This document shows positions 27,032 through 35,375 of a DNA stretch of 64,000 nucleotides, piece by piece. Origin of the DNA: an uncultured Phascolarctobacterium sp. (GTDB taxonomy: Bacteria; Bacillota; Negativicutes; Acidaminococcales; Acidaminococcaceae); the NCBI GenBank assembly GCA_900541915.1, contig UQLS01000003.1, forward strand, positions 1 to 64,000, given 5' to 3'. Position 1 is the stretch's first letter; every line of letters starts with the position of its first letter. Under the pieces are notes generated by a model, which had not been told where the DNA came from, did no database searches, and saw only the letters and a list, made by a program, of their open reading frames with translations. The position numbers and the translations under genes are program-made.

Positions 27032-28164
27032 TTCTTCTCCTCAGCAATCTTCAATACTAATTCAGCCACACGCATAACCGCTCCTGGCTGACCCAAACGT
27101 TCACGAACATACTCCAAATCACGCTTCATCTGAGCATTACGTTCCGGCTGCAGTAAATCAACAGCAGCCTGCGCTACTTTTTCAGGCGTAAAATCTTCCT
27201 GCAGTAATTCTGGCAATACCTGTCTGCCAGCAACAATATTAGGCAATCCGATATTAGGAATATTTATTACCCTTCTGGCAATAAACGCGTTGATAGCAGA
27301 GGTACGGTAAACGATAACACTGCCTAATCCACACAAAGCGGCCTCTAAAGTTACTGTACCACTGGTTGCCAATGCCAAATCTGCTACGCTGAAAAGATCA
27401 TAATTATGACCTTCGGTAATTTTAACTTCTATGCCAGCCTCTTTGATCTTACTTTCCAACAATTCCAAAGGAATAGTACCTGCTCGCGGCATGGTAAAAT
27501 CCACTTCCGGCATACGCTGTTGAAGAACCTTTGCCGCCAAAAGCAACGTAGGCAGCATCTTTTCAATCTCCATCAGCCTGCTGCCGGGCATTAAAAGCAC
27601 CAGCTTTCTTCCCTTTCGCTTACCAGCGAAAGCTTCCGCTTCTTTGCGCGGCATTGAAGGTTTCACTATATCAAGCAAAGGATGCCCGACAAATACCGTA
27701 TCAGCTCCTGCTTCATGATAAACATCATATTCAAAAGGGAAAATTGCAGCAACCTTATCTACAATCTGCGCTACTTTCTTAGCTCTGCTCTTATGCCAGG
27801 CCCATGCAGAAGGGCTGATATAGGAAACCACCGGAATACCCTTTTCATGAGCAATCTTGGCAATCTTCATGTTAAAGCCAGGATAATCAACAACTACTAA
27901 ACAATCAGGCTTACGTTCTTCCATAACTTTGACAAAATTATTACGCAGTCTGAATAAAGCCGGCAGCTTACAGATTATTTCGGCAAAGCCCATAACTCCA
28001 TGTTCTTTTATATCAAAAAGTACTTCCCCGCCAGCATTGCGCAGAGCATCTCCACCCATGCCAAAAACTTCAGCATTAGGCTCAAGTTTTTTTATAGCAG
28101 CCGTAACAGCAGCAGCATGTATATCTCCAGACGCCTCACCGGCAGAAATCAAAATCTTTGTCAT
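27028..28164 (-). CDS. lpxB: Lipid-A-disaccharide synthase LpxB
   Basis: The 378-residue GT19 glycosyltransferase joins UDP-2,3-diacylglucosamine and lipid X. It shows ISAGEASGDIHAAAV at the start, FGMGGDALRNAG, YISPSAWAWHKSRAK, LLMPGSRLMEIEKMLP and TSGTVTLEAAL, all LpxB signatures. It has AAAGGTG before the ATG. A terminator lies upstream, so a promoter is expected in the AT-rich gap 28165-28236; TATA-like boxes occur there but none is convincing. Confidence 0.97.
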   Translation of the reverse strand: MTKILISAGEASGDIHAAAVTAAIKKLEPNAEVFGMGGDALRNAGGEVLFDIKEHGVMGFAEIICKLPALFRLRNNFVKVMEERKPDCLVVVDYPGFNMKIAKIAHEKGIPVVSYISPSAWAWHKSRAKKVAQIVDKVAAIFPFEYDVYHEAGADTVFVGHPLLDIVKPSMPRKEAEAFAGKRKGRKLVLLMPGSRLMEIEKMLPTLLLAAKVLQQRMPEVDFTMPRAGTIPLELLESKIKEAGIEVKITEGHNYDLFSVADLALATSGTVTLEAALCGLGSVIVYRTSAINAFIARRVINIPNIGLPNIVAGRQVLPELLQEDFTPEKVAQAAVDLLQPERNAQMKRDLEYVRERLGQPGAVMRVAELVLKIAEEKK

Positions 28165-28236
28165 TGCAGCACCTTTTTCTCTTTATTTAGAATATACTAA
28201 AAAAGTCTATAACATTTCATTGTATATTATAACACA

Positions 28237-28267
28237 AAAGCGACCAACAAATACTGTTGGTCGCTTT
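28237..28267 (-). terminator. Terminator between lpxI and lpxB
   Basis: A perfect 13-bp stem (AAAGCGACCAACA and complement) with a 5-nt loop ends in CTTT and a short T-rich stretch on the minus strand. It separates the lpxC-lpxI block from the lpxB-lptF block, although readthrough is possible. Confidence 0.75.
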
Positions 28268-28290
28268 AAAAATGAAATTTTTCTGTTAAT

Positions 28291-29097
28291 TTATTTAACC
28301 AAAATAGTAATATTATGCTCGTCAGCCATGGCAATTGTCTTTTCTCTATCCACTATCAATGTATTGCCAGCTTCAATAACGATACCGGTAGCACCAGCAT
28401 AAATCATAGATTCCATAGTCTTAGTTCCAAAACCAGGAATATCAAAACGCTGATCCTGAGAAGGTTTAGCAGCCTTAGCTACAATAACTCCGCCTTTGCC
28501 AAGGAAACCGCCTCGAAGAATGCAGGCATCAGTACCTTCTATAGCTTCAACAGCCATAACAGCTCTATTTTTTACTACAACTGTCTGACCAATGTCTAAA
28601 CCACCAATAGCCTTAGCCATGGTAAAACCGAACTCCATATCAGCTAATTCTGCTTCAGTCGGTTTACGTTTTGTCAGCACTCCTGGTGCAGGCAGCAACG
28701 GCTTAATAAGTACAGTCTGATCCATTACCTTAATGCCATCGCCTTCCAGCTCCTTAACAATGGCATTCATAATAGTATCATCTTTACGATCCGGTATAGT
28801 TGCTAAAATCTTAATAGCACGCAAATCCGGAACTATCTTGCCGGCTTTATACAGCACCTCTTTAGTAACTTTACCGATCATGGTAACCTGCTGCACTTTA
28901 TGCTTTTTCAAAGTAGAGATAATTTTACCAATCTTGCCTATATTAATGTCATAGTAAAAATCAGCACACTCAGCAAGCTCTTCATCAATATCCTGAACTA
29001 CGCCTATAGCTACTACCTGATAGCCAAGCGCCTTAGCAGATTTTGCAACTTCTACAGGAAGATGCCCTATGCCTGATAAAACACCAATAGTTTCCAT
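28291..29097 (-). CDS. lpxI: UDP-2,3-diacylglucosamine diphosphatase LpxI
   Basis: This 268-residue protein makes lipid X from UDP-2,3-diacylglucosamine. It shows IGVLSGIGHLPVEVA, the VTMIGKVTKE strand and the late RGGFLGKGGVIVAKAAKPSQ and FDIPGFG, matching LpxI rather than the metallophosphoesterase LpxH. Use of LpxI is known from alphaproteobacteria and many other diderms. It follows lpxA by four bases. Confidence 0.94.
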   Translation of the reverse strand: METIGVLSGIGHLPVEVAKSAKALGYQVVAIGVVQDIDEELAECADFYYDINIGKIGKIISTLKKHKVQQVTMIGKVTKEVLYKAGKIVPDLRAIKILATIPDRKDDTIMNAIVKELEGDGIKVMDQTVLIKPLLPAPGVLTKRKPTEAELADMEFGFTMAKAIGGLDIGQTVVVKNRAVMAVEAIEGTDACILRGGFLGKGGVIVAKAAKPSQDQRFDIPGFGTKTMESMIYAGATGIVIEAGNTLIVDREKTIAMADEHNITILVK

Positions 29098-29101
29098 AAA
29101 A

Positions 29102-29908
29102 TCAGCCTCTGCGAGTACGGATAATACCGCGCTCTACATTACGCAGGAATCGCATCAGATGTTCTACCGGCTCACTGCTGTCAAGCTCCTGTTCCATAGT
29201 TGCAATAGCTTCCTGCAGAGGCAAACCGCTATGATACAGAATACGGAACGCTTTTTTCAGCTGGCTGCGCTGCTCTGCAGGCATACCTGCGCGAGAAAGG
29301 CCTACACTGTTCAAACCGGATACAAATGCCGGATCACCAGCAACAATCATAAACGGAGGAATATCCTGGGCTACACGCGCCATACCGCCGATCATTACAT
29401 TACGGCCAATTTTGCAGAATTGATGCACTGCAGATAAGCCGCCGATAACAGCACGATCTTCAACAATTACATGTCCTGCCAAAGTAGCTACATTAGACAT
29501 AATAACATTATTGCCCACGATGCAATTATGGGCAACATGAGTATAAGCCATCATCAGGATATTATTGCCAATTCTGGTTTCATTGCCTTCACCGGTAGCT
29601 CTGTTAACAGTACAGCATTCTCTGAAAGTGCCACCGTCGCCGATAATAGTATAAGACTTTTCTCCAGCAAATTTAAGATCCTGCGGTTCTGCACCAATAG
29701 AACAGCCAGGGAAAAATTTACAATTTTTACCGATAGTGGTGTATCTATGGATAACTGCATGAGCACCGATCTTACAGCCGTCACCAATTACAGTATCTTC
29801 ATCTATAACAGCGTATGCACCAATCTCAACATCCTGTCCAATTACAGCATTGGGGTGAATGACAGCAGTCTCATGTATTTTACGTTTAGGTATAATAACC
29901 GAACTCAT
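29102..29908 (-). CDS. lpxA: UDP-N-acetylglucosamine acyltransferase LpxA
   Basis: The 268-residue left-handed beta-helix acyltransferase performs the first lipid A step. The catalytic histidine is in MAYTHVAHNCIVG, with HQFCKIG and a helical C-terminus. I place the start at ATG 29908, which has GGAG eight bases upstream; a GTG at 29917 is in frame but lies in that ribosome binding site. A 157-bp gap with a 20-bp palindrome separates it from fabZ, so it may have separate control. Confidence 0.97.
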   Translation of the reverse strand: MSSVIIPKRKIHETAVIHPNAVIGQDVEIGAYAVIDEDTVIGDGCKIGAHAVIHRYTTIGKNCKFFPGCSIGAEPQDLKFAGEKSYTIIGDGGTFRECCTVNRATGEGNETRIGNNILMMAYTHVAHNCIVGNNVIMSNVATLAGHVIVEDRAVIGGLSAVHQFCKIGRNVMIGGMARVAQDIPPFMIVAGDPAFVSGLNSVGLSRAGMPAEQRSQLKKAFRILYHSGLPLQEAIATMEQELDSSEPVEHLMRFLRNVERGIIRTRRG

Positions 29909-29924
29909 CTTTTCCACTCCTCTT

Positions 29925-29944
29925 GTTTAATCACTCGATTAAAC
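29925..29944 (-). promoter_or_regulatory. Perfect 20-bp palindrome in the lpxA leader
   Basis: GTTTAATC and GATTAAAC are arranged as an inverted repeat around four bases, ending six bases from the lpxA ribosome binding site. It could be a repressor operator or an RNA hairpin affecting initiation. The rest of the gap (29945-30074) is AT-rich without a clear promoter. Confidence 0.5.
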
Positions 29945-30074
29945 ATAAATATAAAACTATAATCTCATTGCACTTATTTTTTTAACCTTTCAAATTCGGT
30001 TATTTCTATCAATTAAATAATGTTTTTGTTAATTTACGCAAAATTTCTCTCTATTTCTACCTAATTGTAAAAAA

Positions 30075-30518
30075 TTATGCTTCTTTAGGATCCATAATTG
30101 CAAAGGTGCAGTCGCATTCACAAGCAACATTGCCGTCAACTTTGCCTTCGCAATGAATAACGCCCATATTTCCGCGGATTTTTACTACTTCTGCAGTAGT
30201 AATAACCTGATCTCCAGGTACAACCTGTTTACGGAAACGAACGTTATCAATTTTGCCGAAAACAGCAATCTTACCGCGGTTTTCTTCCGGATACAGCATC
30301 GCTACACCGCCTACCTGAGCCATAGCTTCAATCAGCAATACACCAGGCATAATCGGTTCATTAGGAAAATGTCCCAAAAACTGCATTTCATTAGCAGTAA
30401 TATTCTTGATACCGATAGCACGTTTCATAGGCTCCAATTCCAGAATACGATCAACCAAGAGCATCGGATAACGATGCGGAAGAATTTTTTTAATTTCATT
30501 AATATCAAGAACTGTCAT
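30075..30518 (-). CDS. fabZ: 3-hydroxyacyl-ACP dehydratase FabZ
   Basis: The 147-residue hot-dog-fold enzyme has HRYPMLLVDRI, the catalytic His in LGHFPNEPIMPG and the catalytic Glu in LLIEAMAQVGG. It dehydrates 3-hydroxyacyl-ACP, the same pool from which LpxA and LpxD draw, so it balances phospholipid against lipid A synthesis. It follows lpxC with no gap; they are separate genes here, unlike the LpxC-FabZ fusion of Bacteroidetes. Confidence 0.97.
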   Translation of the reverse strand: MTVLDINEIKKILPHRYPMLLVDRILELEPMKRAIGIKNITANEMQFLGHFPNEPIMPGVLLIEAMAQVGGVAMLYPEENRGKIAVFGKIDNVRFRKQVVPGDQVITTAEVVKIRGNMGVIHCEGKVDGNVACECDCTFAIMDPKEA

Positions 30519-31364
30519 TTACTGTTCCTCCCTTGTTCTATATGCTTGTATTTGTTTAGCTATACCGGAATTAAATGCATGCCCTGTCTTTACCGCAATT
30601 ACGTGAGCCTTAATAGGTCCCAGCAAATATAAGTCGCCAATAACATCCAGTATTTTATGTCTGATAAGTTCATCGTCAAAACGCGGTACAGATAAAATCT
30701 TATCTTTATCAAAAACTACTACGTTTTCCAAACTGCCGCCAAGGCCAAGGCCTAATTTTTTCAGCATTTCCAGTTCATCAGTAAACGCAACTGTACGCGC
30801 TGCCATAATCTCTTTTTTAAAGCTTTCTTTATTCAGCTCAATATCAAAATACTGCGTTCCTAAAAGCGGGTGCTTATTAATAGAAGTAAAAGAGATTCTG
30901 TAACCATCATACGGTTTAACAACTATATAGCGGTCACCGTCATAAACGGAAAACTCTTTATCAAGACTGTAGACTTTTCTTTCTTCCGGCTGTTCTTCTA
31001 TACCTGCCTGCTCCAGCAATTCACAAAAAACTTTGGCACTGCCATCAGTAACAGGCGGTTCAGGTGAAGACATTTCAATAACAATATTATCAATTTCCAT
31101 CATTGCCAATGCTGCCATCAAATGTTCTACAGTAAAAACTTCCGCACCATTAGCACTTAAAGTTGTTGCCTTAACGGTAGAACTTACATTCTCTGCCAAC
31201 GCCGGAATTTCAGGTCTGTCGGGCAAATCTGTACGAACAAACACAATACCTGTATTAACCTCTGCAGGTTTCATAGTCATCAATACTTCTTTGCCAGAAT
31301 GTAAACCGATACCGGAATAAGATATTTCTTTGGCTATAGTATGCTGCATATATTTTTCAGTCAT
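30519..31364 (-). CDS. lpxC: UDP-3-O-acyl-N-acetylglucosamine deacetylase LpxC
   Basis: This 281-residue zinc deacetylase catalyses the committed lipid A step. It has the SGIGLHSGKEV N-terminus, TVEHLMAAL with the first zinc histidine, and HKILDVIGDLYLLG with the His and Asp ligands, followed by the C-terminal catalytic His in KTGHAFN. The length is normal. It is followed directly by fabZ. Confidence 0.97.
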   Translation of the reverse strand: MTEKYMQHTIAKEISYSGIGLHSGKEVLMTMKPAEVNTGIVFVRTDLPDRPEIPALAENVSSTVKATTLSANGAEVFTVEHLMAALAMMEIDNIVIEMSSPEPPVTDGSAKVFCELLEQAGIEEQPEERKVYSLDKEFSVYDGDRYIVVKPYDGYRISFTSINKHPLLGTQYFDIELNKESFKKEIMAARTVAFTDELEMLKKLGLGLGGSLENVVVFDKDKILSVPRFDDELIRHKILDVIGDLYLLGPIKAHVIAVKTGHAFNSGIAKQIQAYRTREEQ

Positions 31365-31379
31365 TATTCTCCTCCTTCT

Positions 31380-32273
31380 TTATTTATCTTTATTTTTAAA
31401 TCGCTGACGTCCGTCTTTCCAACGATCATGTACCCAGAACCACATTTCCGGATGAGCAATTATTTCATGCTCTAAAATAGTAACCATCTGACTGGTCACT
31501 TCATAAAAGTCTGCCTCTTTATCCTTAGTTCTAGGCGTATAAAGCGGCGGATATATTTTCGCCGTACAAGTTCCGTCATCATTATTATGCAGAAAAATCG
31601 GTAGTATAGGAGAACCATAAATTCTTGATAATGCGGCAGCTCCCATTGGAATAATAGATTTTTTGCCAAATAAATTTATTTCTACACCATCATCATTAGT
31701 ATCCTGGTCATAAAGAACGCCTAATAAATGCTTTTCTTTCAGCATCCTGCTAATGGCCAGCAAACCGCTTTCGCCACGATTATAGGCTACTTTCTGCCCT
31801 ACCAGCTGACGATATTCATTGATAAATTTATCCATGGCACCATTATTCTGCTTACGAGTAATAGAGAGCATCGGATAGCCATGCAAAGCAACAGTCGCAC
31901 CCAAAAGCTCCCAGTTGCCATAATGGCCAGTAGCCATGATAACGCCTTTATTCTGCTTATAAGCGGCATCAAGATATTCTAAGCCTTCAACATTGACGGT
32001 CTGTTCAATATTTTCCGGTTTCAAAAGTGGAAAACGCATAACTTCAATAATCATCCGGCCAAAACGCCGCAAACTTGCTTCAGCAATCTGTTCAGCCCGC
32101 ACCTCGTCTACGCCGAGGCATTCCATAATATTCGTCTTCGCCATCTGCATGCGCCACTCCGGCACTGCCACTACAGCAACTCCGCCCAGAAACTTAGCAA
32201 CTAAATTACGAATAAACTTAGGAGCAATGCACATCAGCTTGCTGAATAACTTTACTATATAATAACTCAGCAT
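31380..32273 (-). CDS. Lipid A biosynthesis acyltransferase (LpxL/LpxM family), second copy
   Basis: The 297-residue protein has an N-terminal membrane segment, H-x4-E in ATGHYGNWELLG, YNRGESG and LYDQDTND motifs. It is a late acyltransferase like the one near kdsC but clearly divergent from it. Two enzymes suggest a hexa-acyl lipid A. It lies between lpxD and lpxC. Confidence 0.93.
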   Translation of the reverse strand: MLSYYIVKLFSKLMCIAPKFIRNLVAKFLGGVAVVAVPEWRMQMAKTNIMECLGVDEVRAEQIAEASLRRFGRMIIEVMRFPLLKPENIEQTVNVEGLEYLDAAYKQNKGVIMATGHYGNWELLGATVALHGYPMLSITRKQNNGAMDKFINEYRQLVGQKVAYNRGESGLLAISRMLKEKHLLGVLYDQDTNDDGVEINLFGKKSIIPMGAAALSRIYGSPILPIFLHNNDDGTCTAKIYPPLYTPRTKDKEADFYEVTSQMVTILEHEIIAHPEMWFWVHDRWKDGRQRFKNKDK

Positions 32274-32292
32274 CTTAACACTCCTTTACAGG

Positions 32293-33318
32293 TTATTTAT
32301 CGCTGAGTTTAGCAAGTTCTTTTTCCAAATCCTTAACTCGCTTAATCAAATCGCCAATTTTACGCAGGTTTGCTTCCTGACGCAGCCACTCTTTATGCGG
32401 CATAGCAGGAAAACCAGCCATAAAAGAGTTAGCAGGAATGTTATTGGTAATACCTGTCTTGCCGCCAAAAACGCAGTTGTCGCCAATTGTAATATGGCCA
32501 ACAGTACCAACCTGACCGGCGAAGGTTACATTGTTACCTACAGTTACGCTGCCGGAAATACCTACATGCGCAACTACAAGACAATTTTCTCCTAAAATAT
32601 CATTATGGCCAAGATGAACCAAATTATCAATCTTCGTACCTTTACCCACTATTGTGCTGTCTACAGTAGCTCTGTCAATACAGGTATTATTGCCGATTTC
32701 CACATCATCCTGCAATACTACATTACCAGTCTGCAGCACCTTGCTATGTTTGCCATTTTGAGTTACATAACCAAAGCCATCGCCGCCGATAACAGACCCA
32801 GCCTGCAGAATTACACGATTACCCAATACGCAGTCTTCTCGAATGGTAACACTGGGATAAACAATGCAGTCAGTACCAATTTTAACACGCTTACCTACAT
32901 ATACATGCGGATAAATAATAGAACCGTCTCCAATTTCAGCACCATCTTCAATAACTGCAAATGGCTGTACAGCAACATTACTGCCAATCTTCGCTGTAGG
33001 CGCAATATAAGCCATTGGGCTGATAACACGTTCTATCTCTTCCGGAGCACGGAATAATTCGAGCAATGCAGCAAAAGCAGCACGCGGATTTTCAACTCTG
33101 ATAACAGGTCTGCCATCCAGCTTCGGATCATCATGACTAAGAACCATAACACCTGCCCTACTTAAATGACAATGCTCTACATGCGGCGGGACAGCAAAAG
33201 AAATATCCTGCGGACCTGCCTCCAGCAAGCCATTAACACCTGTTATTACCAGCTGTGGATTATCATCCTCAACAGTGCCATGTAAAAATACAGCTAATTC
33301 CTGAACACTTTTTTCCAT
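32293..33318 (-). CDS. lpxD: UDP-3-O-acylglucosamine N-acyltransferase LpxD
   Basis: This 341-residue protein has an N-terminal uridine-binding domain, a left-handed beta-helix of hexapeptide repeats with the catalytic His in DNLVHLGHND, GGKTGITNN and a C-terminal helix with heptads. It adds the N-linked hydroxyacyl chain to the LpxC product. It follows the third ompH-like gene, as skp and lpxD are neighbours in E. coli. Confidence 0.97.
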   Translation of the reverse strand: MEKSVQELAVFLHGTVEDDNPQLVITGVNGLLEAGPQDISFAVPPHVEHCHLSRAGVMVLSHDDPKLDGRPVIRVENPRAAFAALLELFRAPEEIERVISPMAYIAPTAKIGSNVAVQPFAVIEDGAEIGDGSIIYPHVYVGKRVKIGTDCIVYPSVTIREDCVLGNRVILQAGSVIGGDGFGYVTQNGKHSKVLQTGNVVLQDDVEIGNNTCIDRATVDSTIVGKGTKIDNLVHLGHNDILGENCLVVAHVGISGSVTVGNNVTFAGQVGTVGHITIGDNCVFGGKTGITNNIPANSFMAGFPAMPHKEWLRQEANLRKIGDLIKRVKDLEKELAKLSDK

Positions 33319-33364
33319 AAATAGACCTCCCCATAATCAGCCATTTAAAGCCATGCAACACAAA

Positions 33365-33390
33365 GAGCGGACGGACGAGTCCGCCCGCTC
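33365..33390 (-). terminator. GC-rich hairpin between the third ompH gene and lpxD
   Basis: GAGCGG...CCGCTC with inner CGGA/TCCG forms an 11-bp stem (one G-U pair in the RNA) with a CTCG-type loop. Only TTTGTGTT follows on the minus strand, so it is probably a partial terminator or RNA stabiliser. Confidence 0.5.
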
Positions 33391-33402
33391 AGGGTGTGCC
33401 AT

Positions 33403-33810
33403 TTATTTCATTTTCTCAATTACTTCTTTAGTTACATCAGTGCCGCCTTGCGGAACTGCATCTTTAATCAGAATAGCGCCTAAACCTTTTTCCTGCGCAA
33501 CCTGGTTCAAAGCAGTATCCAAACTTGCCTTCAGTTTATTTTGTGCTTCACTTTGAATCAGCTGAGCACGGGCGGAATAATCTTCAGCAACCTTTTTCTG
33601 CTCTTCTGCACTTTTACCTGCCATATCTTTATCCATAGAAGCTTTTAAATCCTGCATCTTCTTAGTAACATCTTCCTTAGTATCTTTAACAACAGCAGCT
33701 TCTGCTTCTACTTTCTTCATATCAACAGTACCGAAATCAGCGTTACGTCCACTGCAGCCAAAAGTAAGCATTGCACTGGCAATCATCAGACCGGCAATAA
33801 TTTTTTTCAT
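33403..33810 (-). CDS. OmpH/Skp-like lipoprotein, third copy
   Basis: The 135-residue protein has a lipoprotein-like signal ending LTFGC (Cys19), a basic-acidic helical hairpin region and the OmpH C-terminal motif LGAILIKDAVPQGGTDVTKEV. It is probably a periplasmic chaperone for outer-membrane proteins, held to a membrane by lipid. It is the shortest of three tandem paralogues. Confidence 0.82.
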   Translation of the reverse strand: MKKIIAGLMIASAMLTFGCSGRNADFGTVDMKKVEAEAAVVKDTKEDVTKKMQDLKASMDKDMAGKSAEEQKKVAEDYSARAQLIQSEAQNKLKASLDTALNQVAQEKGLGAILIKDAVPQGGTDVTKEVIEKMK

Positions 33811-33820
33811 AACTGTAACC

Positions 33821-34738
33821 TCACTTATTTTTTTCTTTCTGTAATTCAGAAATTATTTTATCGGTAATGTCGTCTGCAGTAAGATTAACTTTAACGGTAT
33901 TAAAAACAATAGTATAGCCATTCTTATCTACCAGGCGCATTACAACGTTTTCGATATCCTGATTTATTTCTTTTTCTAAAGCTGAGTTTTTCTCCTGCTG
34001 CTTGTCAATCTCTCTATCCATAATGCTGAGAGCATTTTGCAGCGCTGACGGCGCTTTTTGCAGCATATCATCGTATTTACCTTCTGAAGCCTGCATAACT
34101 GCAGCCGCATTCTGACGCAGTCTGTCAGCCTCCTGACCCATACGCTGCTGCATCTGCTTGGCATAAGGAGCCAGCTTCTTTTCTATATATGCGGCTTTTT
34201 CGCTGTTTAATTCAGCTAACTCCGCTTCTCTGGCATTGCGCGCCGCTGTAAGCTCATTTTCCACTATTTTGCGTTCATCCGGTTTCATCTTTACTGACTC
34301 CAGACGCATCCGCAAGTTGAACATTTTCAGCTGATAAGAAGATTCAACTTCTCGCTTACGCTCAGCAACTAATTCTTCAGCCTCTTTCTCCGTCTGTGCC
34401 ATAAACTTCTGCAGCTTCACATTTTCTCGAGCCTGGGCTCCTACCATACGAGTGTTGAAATCTGCATCCCAGTAAGTAACTTCACTGACTTTTTTCAGCT
34501 CCCGAAGCTTATCAAGACTGCTTAGCTGCTGCTTAGCCATTTCTTCCTGAACTTTACGTTTTTTTACAAGATCCTGTACAATCGCTTCACCCTGCTGCAG
34601 CTTTTTATACTGCGGATGGCCTGCAACCGCCTTCTTCCAGTCTGCCACAGCAATCTTTTCACCTGTCGTATTGACGCTGCCGCATGCTGCAGCAAGCAAT
34701 GAACTTATCAGCAGCACTACAAAGATGACTTTACGCAT
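33821..34738 (-). CDS. OmpH/Skp-like lipoprotein, second copy, long coiled coil
   Basis: The 305-residue protein begins with a lipoprotein signal ending LLAAAC (Cys19). It has a long charged coiled coil (about 70-260) and ends with YTIVFNTVKVNLTADDITDKII, the OmpH tail. It is about twice the length of Skp (161 residues). The start at 34738 has AGGAGG upstream; upstream in-frame codons have no ribosome binding site. It may be a periplasmic spacer or a chaperone with longer arms. Confidence 0.8.
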   Translation of the reverse strand: MRKVIFVVLLISSLLAAACGSVNTTGEKIAVADWKKAVAGHPQYKKLQQGEAIVQDLVKKRKVQEEMAKQQLSSLDKLRELKKVSEVTYWDADFNTRMVGAQARENVKLQKFMAQTEKEAEELVAERKREVESSYQLKMFNLRMRLESVKMKPDERKIVENELTAARNAREAELAELNSEKAAYIEKKLAPYAKQMQQRMGQEADRLRQNAAAVMQASEGKYDDMLQKAPSALQNALSIMDREIDKQQEKNSALEKEINQDIENVVMRLVDKNGYTIVFNTVKVNLTADDITDKIISELQKEKNK

Positions 34739-34764
34739 AACATCCTCCTGGGTGAACAGTAAAC

Positions 34765-34783
34765 GAGGCCCCTCAGGGGCCTC
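34765..34783 (-). terminator. GC-rich hairpin between the first and second ompH genes
   Basis: GAGGCCCCT and AGGGGCCTC form a perfect stem with a minimal loop. It lies 17 bases below the first ompH stop, with only a weak T-run, so it is likely an attenuator or RNA stabiliser. Confidence 0.5.
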
Positions 34784-34799
34784 AAAATAACCGGACGGT

Positions 34800-35285
34800 T
34801 TATTTACCGCTCTGCAGTGACTTAGCCACTTCATCAGTAATATCTACACCGCCAAAAATAACAGTGCTTTTATCAACAACTACAGAAAGGCCTTTCTTAT
34901 CAGCAACTTTTTTAATCTGCTCTTCAACCTTCTTCAGTACAGGTTCCATAAGCTCTTTTTCCTTATTGGCAATACGTTCCTGAAGCTGTACATAATAGCG
35001 TTGTTTTTCACTGTCGTTCATGCTCTTGCTTTTCTCATCAAAGTCCTTTTGAGCACTGTCAATTTCACTCTTCATAGCATTTCTCACATTCTGCAAATCA
35101 GGACTCTGAGCTACAAGCATTTGATAATTTACTACACCGATAGCAGATTCACTGGCCGCAGCAGAAGCAACTCTTCCAAAACCGCTTTGAGTTACAGACA
35201 AAGCAAAGCAGCCCAAAATAAAGATAGCGGCTACAAACAAAGAAACCATTTTAACATTTTTAGGATTACGCAATTTCTGCATCAT
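34800..35285 (-). CDS. OmpH/Skp-like periplasmic chaperone, first copy
   Basis: This 161-residue protein has an N-terminal membrane segment (about residues 13-35) that may be a signal peptide ending in ASA. The body has the OmpH pattern: IGVVNYQMLVAQSPDLQNVR, a helical arm region with KSKSMNDSEKQRYYVQLQERIANKEKEL split by a bend, and LSVVVDKSTVIFGGVDITDEV at the end. It is the most Skp-like of the three. It is the first gene after a good promoter. Confidence 0.87.
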   Translation of the reverse strand: MMQKLRNPKNVKMVSLFVAAIFILGCFALSVTQSGFGRVASAAASESAIGVVNYQMLVAQSPDLQNVRNAMKSEIDSAQKDFDEKSKSMNDSEKQRYYVQLQERIANKEKELMEPVLKKVEEQIKKVADKKGLSVVVDKSTVIFGGVDITDEVAKSLQSGK

Positions 35286-35339
35286 AACAAAATTCCCTGC
35301 TTTCTTACCAAATAAATTTATATTACAGATATATAGTTT

Positions 35340-35368
35340 ATTATATCAGTCTGCCTAAATTCTTTCAA
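35340..35368 (-). promoter_or_regulatory. Promoter of the ompH-lpxD-lpxC block
   Basis: On the minus strand TTGAAA (35363-35368) and TATAAT (35340-35345) are separated by 17 bp. It lies in the 90-bp gap after the unknown barrel-like gene and starts the ompH-lipid A block. Confidence 0.8.
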
Positions 35369-35375
35369 TGCAAAG

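Noticed and set aside
28165..28236. Strong promoter for lpxB
   Set aside because: TATAAT-like boxes exist but none has a -35 at proper spacing, so I did not list one.
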